NCBI GenBank assembly: GCA_032622095.1
Contig: CP136061.1
Span: 46,633,797-46,697,796 of the forward strand
DNA length: 64,000 nucleotides
Origin: Siphonodentalium dalli
Lineage: Eukaryota > Mollusca > Scaphopoda > Gadilida > Siphonodentaliidae
Direction of reading: 5' to 3'
Of the stretch, positions 32,858 to 44,300 are shown one piece after another. The position numbers and the translations under genes were made by a program. Every line of letters begins with the position of its first letter. Position 1 is the first letter of the stretch. Under the pieces are notes generated by a model, which saw only the letters and a list, made by a program, of their open reading frames with translations, had not been told where the DNA came from and searched no databases.

Positions 32858-34121
32858 GTCATATCAACAAACCAATTTGTTTTCTTGAAGACACGGCACT
32901 TGTGGCCTCACATTACATTAGCACTTACAGCCACTGCACTCCTCAATAAAATAGACACTTTACATTTATTTCTTCTATTTATATAGCTATTTGCTCGTAA
33001 TGACGTATATTCACGCCTCAACATATGGTGCCAGACATGTCACATCTCTGGTTGTGGGTAATCAACTTTCTTGTGGTCTGAATTCATATATTATGTCTTG
33101 AAAAATACAGATTTTTTACACTTAAAATGTAGAAATCCAACATATCCTAAAAACAAGTCGCCCAACTATTACACTGACAGGTTCGTATTCCAAGTATATT
33201 TACCTTCAGCTAGGAACAGTTGGGATATCTCTAAAACTGTTGAACACCATCAAAATGTTTGATAGATTGTTTGGTCCGATGGGATACAATGTCCAAGTAG
33301 TGTCATCAAGCCTTGGAAAAAGTGTGTCTGACAATGGACCTATCCGTACATCCTGCCCACCAGTAGACTGCATGGTTACTGTTACTACGCACCACAAGCC
33401 ATCTCAATTTCGCTATCTCTTCAGTGCTAAAATGGCTTCCGATGAGAATGGACCGTGTTGTTAAACGCCATGTAACACGATAATATAGCTTCTTTCTGAA
33501 TATCACGATTTTCAAGATACCTTTGTGTGTATATATGCATCTTGTAAAAGTGACTCTCGTTAGAAATAAACAAAAATAGAACCAGTTTTTAAACAAAAAA
33601 CCATGTGTAATCGTTAGGCCACTTCCGATAACCAACAAAGATAGATGTTGAATCAAACTGTGTAAATGAAGCCATTATGAACCTTCAATAGCAAACTTAA
33701 TATCGATGCTATGCTAATGGTTCACACCTTGATGAAATAAACCAAACGGAGGTGTGCATGTGGTAATTAATCTATAATCCCTCTTTTGTCGAAATAAATA
33801 TAACGATATCAGTTTACCATAATAGTTACCACGAGCATCCTGAATGAACCCCGGTGACAGACCGGATGCAAAGGATTATCAAACAATGGCCTTTTAAAAT
33901 TCCACATCCTATTTTGCCGTCACTAAAGTACATTAAAGAAAACGCTGACTATCATGGAGTCAGTTACATGTTGCCATGAGGCAACAATAGCGCAAAGTGA
34001 ACTTGTTCGGTGAAGGTTGCGTGTATACACCGCGAAGCACATGCAATGTGTGAAATTTCGTGTAGTTCTCTTGGAAAACATCAGTGTTGATTCTCATTTA
34101 TATGTACATTGTCGCATTAAT

Positions 34122-34181
34122 ATGGAGGAAGCTTTAGATTCTCAAATGGATTCAGTAAAACGTTCACAGGAGATCCTACAG
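34122..34181 (+). CDS. Possible first coding exon of an unidentified gene
   Basis: Sixty bases from an ATG to a strong donor (CAG|GTAAGTGTG) encode MEEALDSQMDSVKRSQEILQ, a charged helical sequence with no repeat character. The frame is open for a further 35 codons upstream but that part looks unconserved. I do not recognise the family. No second exon was found with confidence between here and the foldback element; the only frame-compatible acceptor I noticed is at the far edge (63979). Could be chance. Confidence 0.35.
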
Positions 34182-34710
34182 GTAAGTGTGAATATCAGAC
34201 ATTTGAACTCAATATTACCACGGTGTTATAACAGCAACAAATGTATACATTTATAACGAAAAACACTTCGTAAAACACATACTCGCGGTACAATTAATAT
34301 TCATAACGCATCATCGATCGGGACTACTATTTCCGCGTTTTAGTTTGAAATCTGTTATATATAAATATTTAAATTTAAATAACACTAGGATCCGAGTGTG
34401 GTCGTTGGCATTGTTTAATCCAGCGTAAACAGATGTCTTAGTTACTTTTTTATTTAGGAAACCGATCTAAAACATGTATAAATATCGTTCGTCAACCGGA
34501 CATGTTCCCCATGTACATTTCAACGCCATTTTAGCTTTTTAACACTTATTTTGCTCTCGTGTTCGTAAATTCCCTATGGCTTACAATGGTAGTTAGGGAA
34601 CCGATTGTGGTGCGATTCATATCACTAGGCAGGCACATGTCGCTTCCGGGTTTAAGCTATCGGCTCATTGGCTATAATTGAAATTGGGGCGGTACCTACG
34701 GATAGGTCCA

Positions 34711-35147
34711 TTGCAGAATGAGGTCCCCCATAGGGTGAATTTAGTGATGCTATCCCGCATGGTAGGTTAGCGTGACCAAATTTACCCACTGGGTCCAGTC
34801 TTGGAACCTTATTCTGCTTAGGCCTCAACTGTTATGGGAGACCTAGGATCAGATTGAAGTTCCCCAGTTGAAGTTGATGTTCACCCATTAGTCACCATGA
34901 TAATGCAATTTATTTTCTTCAAATTAGGGGATATAGAAACTGAACAGAAAGGGGGGGGGGGAGAGTAACTAAAACAATGTTAATTTGAGACTATATAGAT
35001 ACTTCCTAGAAGAAGAGGCCTAAACAGAATGAAGTCCCCAGAGGGTGAATTTGATGATGCTAGCCCACTGTGTGGGATAGCATCACTAAAATCACCTACC
35101 GGTGACCTCCTACTGCAAATGTCAGACACACTAAATGCAGACTTGGC
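34711..35147. mobile_element. Double-hairpin hAT-like MITE, long form (copy 9)
   Basis: Starts within the left end (TTGCAGAATGAGGTCCCCCA), two hairpins, filler in opposite orientation to copy 1, ends with GTCAGACACACTAAATGCAG. A run of 10 G is in the filler at about 34954. Confidence 0.83.
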
Positions 35148-35440
35148 TGTCATGTGGATCGATTACCCTGGTCCATTGCAACCTAAATTGTGAATGTGAG
35201 TAACATTGCCTGCTTCACATAATACATTTTATGGCAATATAAATAAATTGCTAGATTTACATGCAACTATTTCCGAAAAATGGGGCCGGAGCTGACTGGT
35301 GGGCAAATTTTTTTTATATTTTATTCTTCCTAACATAAATGGTCATTTCTAGATATTGAAGCTGAATCCAAGGTGATTTAGATTGTCCAATTTGATCAAA
35401 ATAGACTGATAAATGGGTCATTGAAATGTGATTTGATAGT

Positions 35441-35750
35441 TAAGTGCCACCGCACACGCTGCGATTAAAAAGTGGGGAAAATCGCAGGAGGAAGCATCCA
35501 ATGCGCATGCCCACGACAATATCGTAGCCAAATCGTAGCAATCAAGCACTGTTTGATTTTACCAGGAAAATCGTGGCGTGACTTTGGCAACGCGCGCGAT
35601 CGTAGCTGTCACATGACCACTGTCGCACTGGTCATGTTGTAAATACCACGAAAATAGTAGCTGCAAAGATCGCAGCACCGTAGCGTCTGCGGGCAAGCTA
35701 CGATTTTCCCCACTTACGATTTAAAATCGTAGCGTCTGCGGTGGCACTAA
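35441..35750. mobile_element. 310-bp MITE with AGTGCCACCGCAGACGCT ends and ATCGTAGC subterminal repeats
   Basis: The left end TAAGTGCCACCGCACACGCT and right end AGCGTCTGCGGTGGCACTAA are mirrored over about 50 bp, including GTGGGGAAAATCG. The interior carries repeated ATCGTAGC/GCTACGAT words and is much richer in CpG than the surroundings. Superfamily not assigned. Confidence 0.85.
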
Positions 35751-36123
35751 GAGATGAGAAAAATGTTTACAAAAAAGATATCCAAAAAATTTATGAGGGG
35801 ACTATAAAATAGGGTCGGGAGGGGATGTAAATCTGGCATGTTTTTATATTGGCCTTGTCATAAGATGATCAGCCATTGATCGTTGGTGAGGAATAACAAG
35901 TTAAAGAGATTTGAGGTCATAAGTTAATTTATTACAAAATATCAACAATAGTCTCTGGACTTTCTTTACATACAATCTCACTGTTAGTCAAACCAGACTG
36001 TATACATAGGCCACACATAGTAAACATTACATTTGGATGCCCCTGAAATCTGCCTGCACACATTATATATTGTACAGCCTTCTGTTGAAAAATATACATT
36101 ATTTGGACAATCAGATCTTGTTT

Positions 36124-36180
36124 TTAACCCTTCCATGACTGGAGCATCCTGAAATTTTACGAAAAAGTCTCAAATATCGC
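36124..36180. mobile_element. Left-end fragment of a TTAA-ended MITE
   Basis: TTAACCCTTCCATGACTGGA then CATCCTGAAATTTTACGAAA matches the family's left end; palindromes are absent. Confidence 0.7.
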
Positions 36181-36221
36181 CATTAACAATCAACAAGGCC
36201 AGATTGGTGAACAGAGGCATA

Positions 36222-39200
36222 TAGTTGGGGAGCCCGCATATGTTCTATTTACACTTTTGCGTACAAAAGGTTTGACCCCCTAAAGTTGGTACCAATAATG
36301 GAACATTCTGAAAAACCGATTTCTTAAGTTGCGCATTCCTGGGGTTTAGGGGGCCGCTGAACCCCAAAAAGTGCCAAAAATCACTTCTATTTACACTTCC
36401 GCGTACATCGATGAATTTTGGTTTGATGATACTCCTAAGTGTACTGATTAAGAAAACACAACTTAAGAAAGGGATTTTCCTGGGGTTTTCAGATAAGAAA
36501 GGGGGTCCCATGCTGAACCCCAAAACGTGATTGTTCACTTTTTTTTACACTTTCGCGTACATCCATAATTTTTGGTCTCAAAGTACTTTGATATATACTA
36601 ATTATAAAAACACAACTTAAGAAGCAACTTTTCCTGGGGTTTTAAGTTAAGAAGGGGGTCATCGGGTCACCCCTCAAAACGTAAAAAATCACTTTTATTT
36701 ACATGATTGCATTTGTCCAACGTGTGGGTATGTGCGTACACCCCTGGAACGTTGCACTATTACAACCAATACATCCCTAAATCGATACGATTAACTTAAG
36801 AAATATATATTCATGTCTACATTGAATACTAACATGTCTGATGCACCATGGTTAATTGTTACTATTTTCACCACTGACATCGTCAAAAATATTGGACTTT
36901 CTCTCACAAACTTGACATAAATATTGGCAAAAATTCAGTTTTCAGGTTTGGACCATTTTTTCACGTAAAATATAACTATCTTTGGATTGAAAGGTGTTTA
37001 TTGTTTTGGTCTATCATAAATGTGTCACACTACGGTGTTTATAGACCAAATTGCTCAAGATGGCTTCCAAAATGGCAACCAAATTTGTAAAATAGTAATT
37101 TTTTACATATATCTCGAACATTCTCTGCATTATCCGAAAAGGTAGCAAATTGTAACTCACTTGGTTATTACACGTGTTAGTTAATTAACTAACAACTACA
37201 TGTTCTATTCCCAGTTGTCCCAGTTCCATATGGGGCATGACAAATTCATTTTAAAGTGGGCAGAACTTTGAGACAGAACTGAGATGGACCATAATCTTTG
37301 GCTATTCTGGTCCATTATGATAAAAAAAAAATGTCAACAGGATACAGTGTGGATGCCAAGACCGTAGCCAGGGAGTTACTCTGTGATCATATGTGAGGTG
37401 AATAGGTATACAGGGAGTTATTGTATGTCATGACTGATGTGAGTAGGTATACAATGAGTGACTATATGGTTATGAGTGAGTTGTCCATGGTAAGATGCAT
37501 CTAGGTATACAGGAAGAGATCATGGTCAGGTGTGGGGTGAATCGGTATGCATGTAGTGACTGTATGGTGTATGATTGTGTATATCCAGTACGGGTGCACC
37601 CGGTCATTGGTGTGGTGTATGGATATAGCTACATGGTCATCTATGTGTTGATTATGTATATATGGAGTGACTGTAAGGTCATGGGTGGGATGTACATGTG
37701 TTGTCTGTATGATCATGGATGGGGTGTGTGGATAAATAGGTAGTGATTTTATGGTTACGGGTAATGTGTATAAGTATACATGGAATGACTGTACGGTCAT
37801 GATTGAATATGAATACCTGGATTAAGCTGGGTGGACATTATCGAGCGTGTGGGTACATAGGGAGTGTCCTTGTGGTAACGGGTGGGATGTATATTTATAT
37901 ATCTTGTGGATGTATTATCATTGGTGGGTGTATAGGGCTTAGTTGTATTATCATGGATGGCGTGTATGATTATACAGTGAATTGCTGAATTGTCATGTGT
38001 GAGGTGTATATGCAAGTATGGATTGTTTGAGTGGTCGTATATTTTTTGTATATCTGGAAGGGCTGAATGGCCATTACTGAGGTTTACATGTATACCTGGA
38101 GTGAATCTATGGTCTAGGGTGGGCTGCATATGTATATCGAGTGGTTATATGACTATGTGTGTCGAATAGGTATACAGGTAGTGACTGTATGGTTAATGGT
38201 GATATGAGTACATGTAGGTATACAAGTAGTGACAGTCTGATCATAAATGTAATGAACAGCTATACAGGGGGTGACAGGCGTATGAGTATACATGTACCTG
38301 GTGTTCTTGTTTGGTGACTCGTCTCGGTATCGTCATGTGTAGGTTATACCAGTACACACACGTGTTGCTTTATTGCCATGGGCGAGGGATATGTGTATAT
38401 AGCGAGTGGCTATATGGCCATGGATGAGGTGCATATGCATACATGGAGTGACTATACTGACATGGCTGTGTGTATTAGTATATCTTGAGTGGCTATTCGG
38501 CTATGGTGTGACAAATAGGGATACAGGGATTGACATGGCCAATGTTGAGGTGAATATATATACAAGGATTGACCATGATCGTGTATGAATGTTTTGAATA
38601 GGTACACACGGGGTGACTATATGGCCACATGTCAGGTGAAGGAATATACCAGGTAACATGGGTGAGGGTATGTGTATGAAGCGAGTTGCTATATGGCCAT
38701 TGGTGATGTGCATATGTATACCGGAATGACTTTATGGTCATTGTTGTGGTGTTGATGTGTATATTGATTGACTATTTGACCATGCGTTTGGAGAATAGGT
38801 ATACAGGGGATGACCTTGTGGCCAATGGTGAGATGAATGGGTATACAATGAGTGACTATATGGTTATGGGTCATGTTTTGGAGTATACCCGGTGTGCCTG
38901 CACTGTGACGCGTGGCTGTATGGTCATCCGTGGTCATGGGTCAGGTGTACATGTATTCAGTGCGTCACTATATTGTAATGGCTGTGGTGTTTATGTATAT
39001 ATGTAATGACTGTGTGATAATGGGTGGCTATCGCTTTCCACGATATGACATGACCTCTCTATTGATTAACATATCATTGAGTTATTGTGAAAAGCGATAG
39101 CCACCCAAGGTACACATGTACAACCCACCCATTACTCCAGTCACTCCATATGTACATAAACACCACCACACAAATGACAACATAGTCACCCACTTTATAC

Positions 39201-41256
39201 ACGTACATGTACTAGTACACGTGATCATACAGCCGTACTTGGTTATACCCGTACATACCACAAATGACGATACAGCCACGAGTCACCATGCTTGAACACC
39301 ACGTATACACCTACACCGACACATATAGTCACTGTATGTATACATATTCACGATCATACAGTCACTCATTGTGTACATATTCACCTCACCATGGACCATA
39401 CAGCCACTACGTGTATACCTATTCGCCATACCCATGACCATAGAGTCAATCCAGGTATACATATGCACACCACCAATGGCGTGCCCTTCCAGATATACCA
39501 ATATCCGCACATACGACCACTCATAAGTTCCATACTTGCCATACTCATACACGCCATCCATGATAATAAATCTACTCCCCATACACCACCAATGATAACA
39601 CATCCACAACATATATAAATATACGTCCCACCGTTACCAACAGGGCACTCCATATATACCCACACATCATTCATGACCATACAATAACTCCCTGTATTAT
39701 CTACTACCTATTATTCTCATCTATTATCATAGAGTAACTCCCTGGCTGCCATCTTGGCTTCCACCCTGCATCCAGTTGATAAATTTTTATCATAATGGGT
39801 CAGAATACCCACATATCATGGTTCATCTCAGTTCCGTCTCAAAGTTCTGCCCATTTCCTTTCAATAATATGGCCAGAATCACAAAAGAGGTTCTCCGCAA
39901 AATTCCATACTGCAACTTTAAAATGAATTTGTCATGCCCCATACGGAACTGGGACAAACATAATAGAACGTAGTTGTCAGTTAATTACATTGTAACTAAC
40001 ACGTACAATAACCAAGTGAGTCACAATTTGCCACCTTTTTCGGATAACGCAGAGAATAATGTTCGGGATACGTTAACTTTTAACTTTTAACAAATTTGGT
40101 TGCCATTTTGGAAGCCATCTTGAGCAATTTAGTCTATAAACACCGTAGTGTGACACATTTAAGATAGACCAAAACAATAAACACCTTTCAATCCAAAGAT
40201 AGTTACATGTTACTTGAACAAATGATCCAACCCTGAAAAGTGAATTTTTGCCGATATTTATGTCAAGTTTGTGAGAGAAAAATCCAATATTTCTGGTGAT
40301 GTCAGTGGTGACAATAGTAAAAATGATCCATGGTGCATCAGACATGTTAGTATGCGATGTATAGAAAACAGATTAGCCAATTGTGTACATCAACCACAAC
40401 TTGTAAGCGATTGCAGGACACCCTGGGGCAATATTTACCATTTTCCATATTTTGGCGGCCATTTTCGCAGCCATTTTGAGCCAAGGTAAGATTTATGGTT
40501 CCAGAGATTTGGAATATTCATAGGTAATGATATGCCTCACTTACATTAGAATGTTCCTTTTCATTTCTTGTTGAAATATGACTAGAATCCCAATTGTGAT
40601 TTTTTGTAAAATTTTGTACTGCGTTCTGTAAAATCTACAAGTCTCGTTATTATCAGAAAACGACATGAATATATATTTTGTAAGTTGATCGTATCGATTT
40701 AGGGATGTATTGGTTGTAATAGTGCAACGTTCCATGGGTGTGCGCACATACACACACGTTGGACGAATGCAATCATGTAAATAAAAGTGATTTTTTACGT
40801 TTTGAGGGGTGACCCGATGACCCCCTTCTTGACTTAAAACCCCAGGAAAAGTTACTTCTTAAGTTGTGTTTTTATAATTAGTATATATCAAAGTACTTTG
40901 AGACCAAAAATTATGGATGTACGCGAAAGTGTAAAAAAAAGTGAAAAATCACGTTTTTGGGTTCAGCATGGGACCCCCTTTCTTATCTGAAAACCCCAGG
41001 AAAAACCCTTTCTTAAGTTGTGTTTTCTTAATCAGTACACTTAGGAGTATCATCAAACCAAAATTCATCGATGTACGCAGAAGTGTAAATAGAAGTGATT
41101 TTTTGTACTTTTTGGGGTTCAGCGGCCCCTAAACCCCAGGAATGCGCAACTTAAGAAATCGTTTTTTCAGAATGTTCCATTATTGGTACCAACTTTAGGG
41201 GGTCAAACCTTTTGTACGCAAAAGTGTAAATAGAACATATGCGGGCTCCCTAACTA
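36222..41256. mobile_element. 5-kb foldback element with arms over 1 kb
   Basis: The left arm (36222 to about 37325) is mirrored by the right arm (about 39775 to 41256): TAGTTGGGGAGCCCGCATAT against ATGCGGGCTCCCTAACTA, and internal markers such as CTTAAGTTGCGCATTCCTGG, GGATGTATTGGTTG and AAGATGGCTTCCAAAATGGC. The right arm has about 280 extra bases (40370-40650). The core is a degenerate tandem array that itself reverses orientation at about 39065. Within each arm, AACACAACTTAAGAA/CCTGGGGTTTT blocks repeat. No transposase seen. Architecture resembles FB/Galileo-type foldback transposons; family inferred. Confidence 0.9.
37375..39760. repeat. Degenerate tandem core of the foldback element
   Basis: Units of roughly 50-60 bp built on GTATAC, GAGTGACTGTATGGTCATG and GGTGTATATG occur in forward orientation to about 39020 and in reverse complement after about 39100. 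The turning point is a hairpin, GGGTGGCTATCGCTTTCCAC ... GAAAAGCGATAGCCACCC (39023-39107). Open frames of 60-110 codons on both strands are by-products of the repeat. Confidence 0.88.
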
Positions 41257-41261
41257 ATGGT

Positions 41262-41359
41262 CTACTCCATACTGGAGCCTATATTTAGTTTGAATGTCAC
41301 AGATGAAGGCGTGGTCGGATCGGCAACATACAATTCCTGCCCATCTTGTAGGCCCAGCT
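41262..41359 (-). CDS. UBA3: UBA3 exon 15 (terminal)
   Basis: Follows [31 protein letters not shown] then [12 protein letters not shown] and TAG; human [20 protein letters not shown]. The stop codon lies 5 bp from the end of the foldback element, so the 3'UTR must run into it; I see no AATAAA on this strand down to about 40500. Confidence 0.95.
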
Positions 41360-44300
41360 CTGAAAAGAAAGCATACATTGAGTGAATTGATTGTAGTTGG
41401 ATAATGGTCAACATTTACCCAAAATTTATTATTGCCAAATTATGTTAGAAGTTGCTAAATTTATTATATCCATCGAGATACATGTTCATTCCCATTGTAA
41501 GAATATCAGATAGCAGCTATCTCACCATGAATATAGAACAGATAGCTAATATTTCTAAATTAATGAACTATTGTTGAACACACGATAATTATACCCCCTT
41601 TAAAAAAAAAAGGGGGGTATACTGTTTTGTACCTGTCCGTCCGTCGTGCCGTCTGTACGTCCGTCCGATGTCTGTTCATGTCATAACTTGAACAGTAGTG
41701 CTCGGATCTCAATGAAATTTTGTATGGCTGTTCATTACTATGAGGGCATTCAATAGAGTGTTACATCGTTTTGTTCAGATTTCCATTCTAGAGTTATTCA
41801 TCTTTGTTTATCTTGAAATGTTGGATTTTTGGACTGTCTGGTGTCTGTTCATGTCATAACTTCAACAGTTGTGCTGGGATCTCAATGAAATTTGGTATGG
41901 ATGTTCACTACTATGAGGACATTAAAAAGAGGGTTCCATCGTTTTGTTCGGATTATCCATTCTGGAGTTATTCATCTTTGTTTATCTGGAAATGTTGGCT
42001 TTTTGGTCCGTCTGGTGTCTGTTCATGTCGTAACTTCAACAGTTGTACTGGGATCTCAATGAAATTTGGTCTGGATGTTCACTACTATGAGGACATTAAG
42101 AAGAGGGTTCCATTGTTTTGTTCGGATTTTCCATTCTAGAGTTATACATCTTTGTTTATCTGGAAATGTTGGCTTTTTGGTCCTTCTGGTGTCTCTTCAT
42201 GTCGTAACTTCAACAGTTGTGCTGGGATCTCAATGAAATTTGGTATGGATGTTCACTACTATGAGGACATTCAATAGAGGGTTCCATTGTTCTGTTCTGA
42301 TTTTCCATTCTAGAGTTATTCATCTTTGTTTATCTGGAAATGTTGGTTGTTTGGTCCATCCAATGTCTGTTCAGCTCATAACTTGAACAGTAATGCTCGG
42401 ATCTCAATGAAATTTTGTATGGATGTTCACCACTATGAGGACATTTAATGGCACATTCAAATGTTTGTTTTGTTTTTATTGTTCTATAGTTACTCATCTT
42501 TGTTTATATGAAAATGCTGGTGTTTGGGTCCATCTGTCTGAGTATAGTCCTCATAAGTTATAGATATGCCCACACGAGGCGGTATGCCACGAGGGGGTAT
42601 GCACCGGACGACAGTCCATCTCTTGTTGTTGATAACTCCTTATTTTAATGTCCAAAGGACATTGTGACTCATTAGAGAATTGATTATTTCCCTTGGTCCC
42701 TTTGTTTTTGGGAGCAAGTCCCATGGTATTCATTATGCTATATCAAAATTAGGACTAATGAATTTATGCATGATCCATTGTTCTAAACATGTGTCATCAC
42801 GAATCACCAATTTCATCTATCATTTCGCACATGATTCATTGTTCATTATTGCCCTGACAAATCAGATTTAACCATGTAGAGACAAGGGATCTCTGCAAGT
42901 TATATGTTATGGTCTAAGATTGATAATCCACATTCTCTCCCAGACACGAAATGATAACACATGATCTCCATGACTGCTTGTTATATTATTAATGAACAGA
43001 ATAAATATTGTATTGTTTAAGAATTCTGATTTCATGAGGAAATTTGAGACCAGCCCAAAAAGCCATAGAGTGGTACACCCACAATTACAATGCATCTAGA
43101 CTGAGCCACCTACCACATGAGGGGGTAATGAATAAATACCAACAGCAATAAGAATTAAGAATTTTTGTCTCGCCAGTCTATTTGTGGTATATAAAGTCGG
43201 TATATTAATAGTATACCAAGTATTTTTCAACCAATATTTAGTAGAAACTTGACTTATGGTTTGATGATGACTGCTTGATGGGCATCTGTCCGATTATTGA
43301 TGGATTATCACAATTTTTGGTATTTGAGTGTATTGTTATATGCAACAGCTGCACACTGAAAATCGGGTCCGCACCAACTTTCTAATCAGAGCTATGGAAC
43401 TTATTTTTTCTATTTATAGCATTTTTTTTTAGCATTATAACTTCAGCAAACATCAACCAATTTCATTCATATTTGGTACATGTATATGTATCTTTCATAA
43501 AAAATTCTTGATCGAGTTAGACAACCAGGTCTGTTTGATTATTAGCAATTTTATGACCGTTGGCGCGATAACTTGAACAAACATCAACTGATTCCATTCA
43601 TATTTGGTATATGGATCTTTTACAACATCATCTGGATCAAGTTTTTTACCTGAGTTACGGCCCTTAGTCTGTTTGTCTATTTTCAAGTACCTGTGCTGCT
43701 TCAAGAAACAACATTCGCCCATTTTCAGTGATTCGCGATCGGACATATTCACTCTTATGAGCAAAAAAACTAGATGAGCGCCATCTTTGATGCACAAACA
43801 TTGTACAGAGGGATGTGTATCAATTGGTGGGAAATGTTCCGATAACATGTTGAACTTATTGTCTGAACATTTCATAAGGTAACTACTCGTCAATGAGTAT
43901 TTAGTAAAGAAAGGGTTAACTATTTCAGCCCTGATAACTAATACTAACCTCTGAGTGTTTTCTTTAAATTCTCTTTTGTTTTTTGCTCAATACTCTTCAC
44001 AGTCTGCATATACAGTGTTTTATTTTTACCGTCTATCATCGTCGTCAATCCTGGGGACTTCATTTGACTGAAGAAACAAGAAATATCATAAAAACATTGT
44101 GTTAATCCAGTTGAATTCATCTGACTAAAAAACAACAAATGTTACACAAAATATTAGCTCCCAGGATGTTAATATCAGGCCTTCAAATTCCCCGAAATTC
44201 AAGCCAGGCAGGAGCACCTACCACTCAAAATTATCACCCAGTATTCCACAGGGTATCTGCGGCTCCTTGAATTCCTTGAAACTCCTTGATTTGGAAAATC

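Noticed and set aside
33240-33656. Opposed ORFs of 74 and 116 codons near 33.3-33.6 kb
   Set aside because: No family recognised and no exon boundaries; treated as chance frames.
37495-39680. Many 60-110 codon ORFs in the foldback core
   Set aside because: The tandem core lacks stops by periodicity; reading frames appear on both strands with low-complexity YMVM/IHPTH content.
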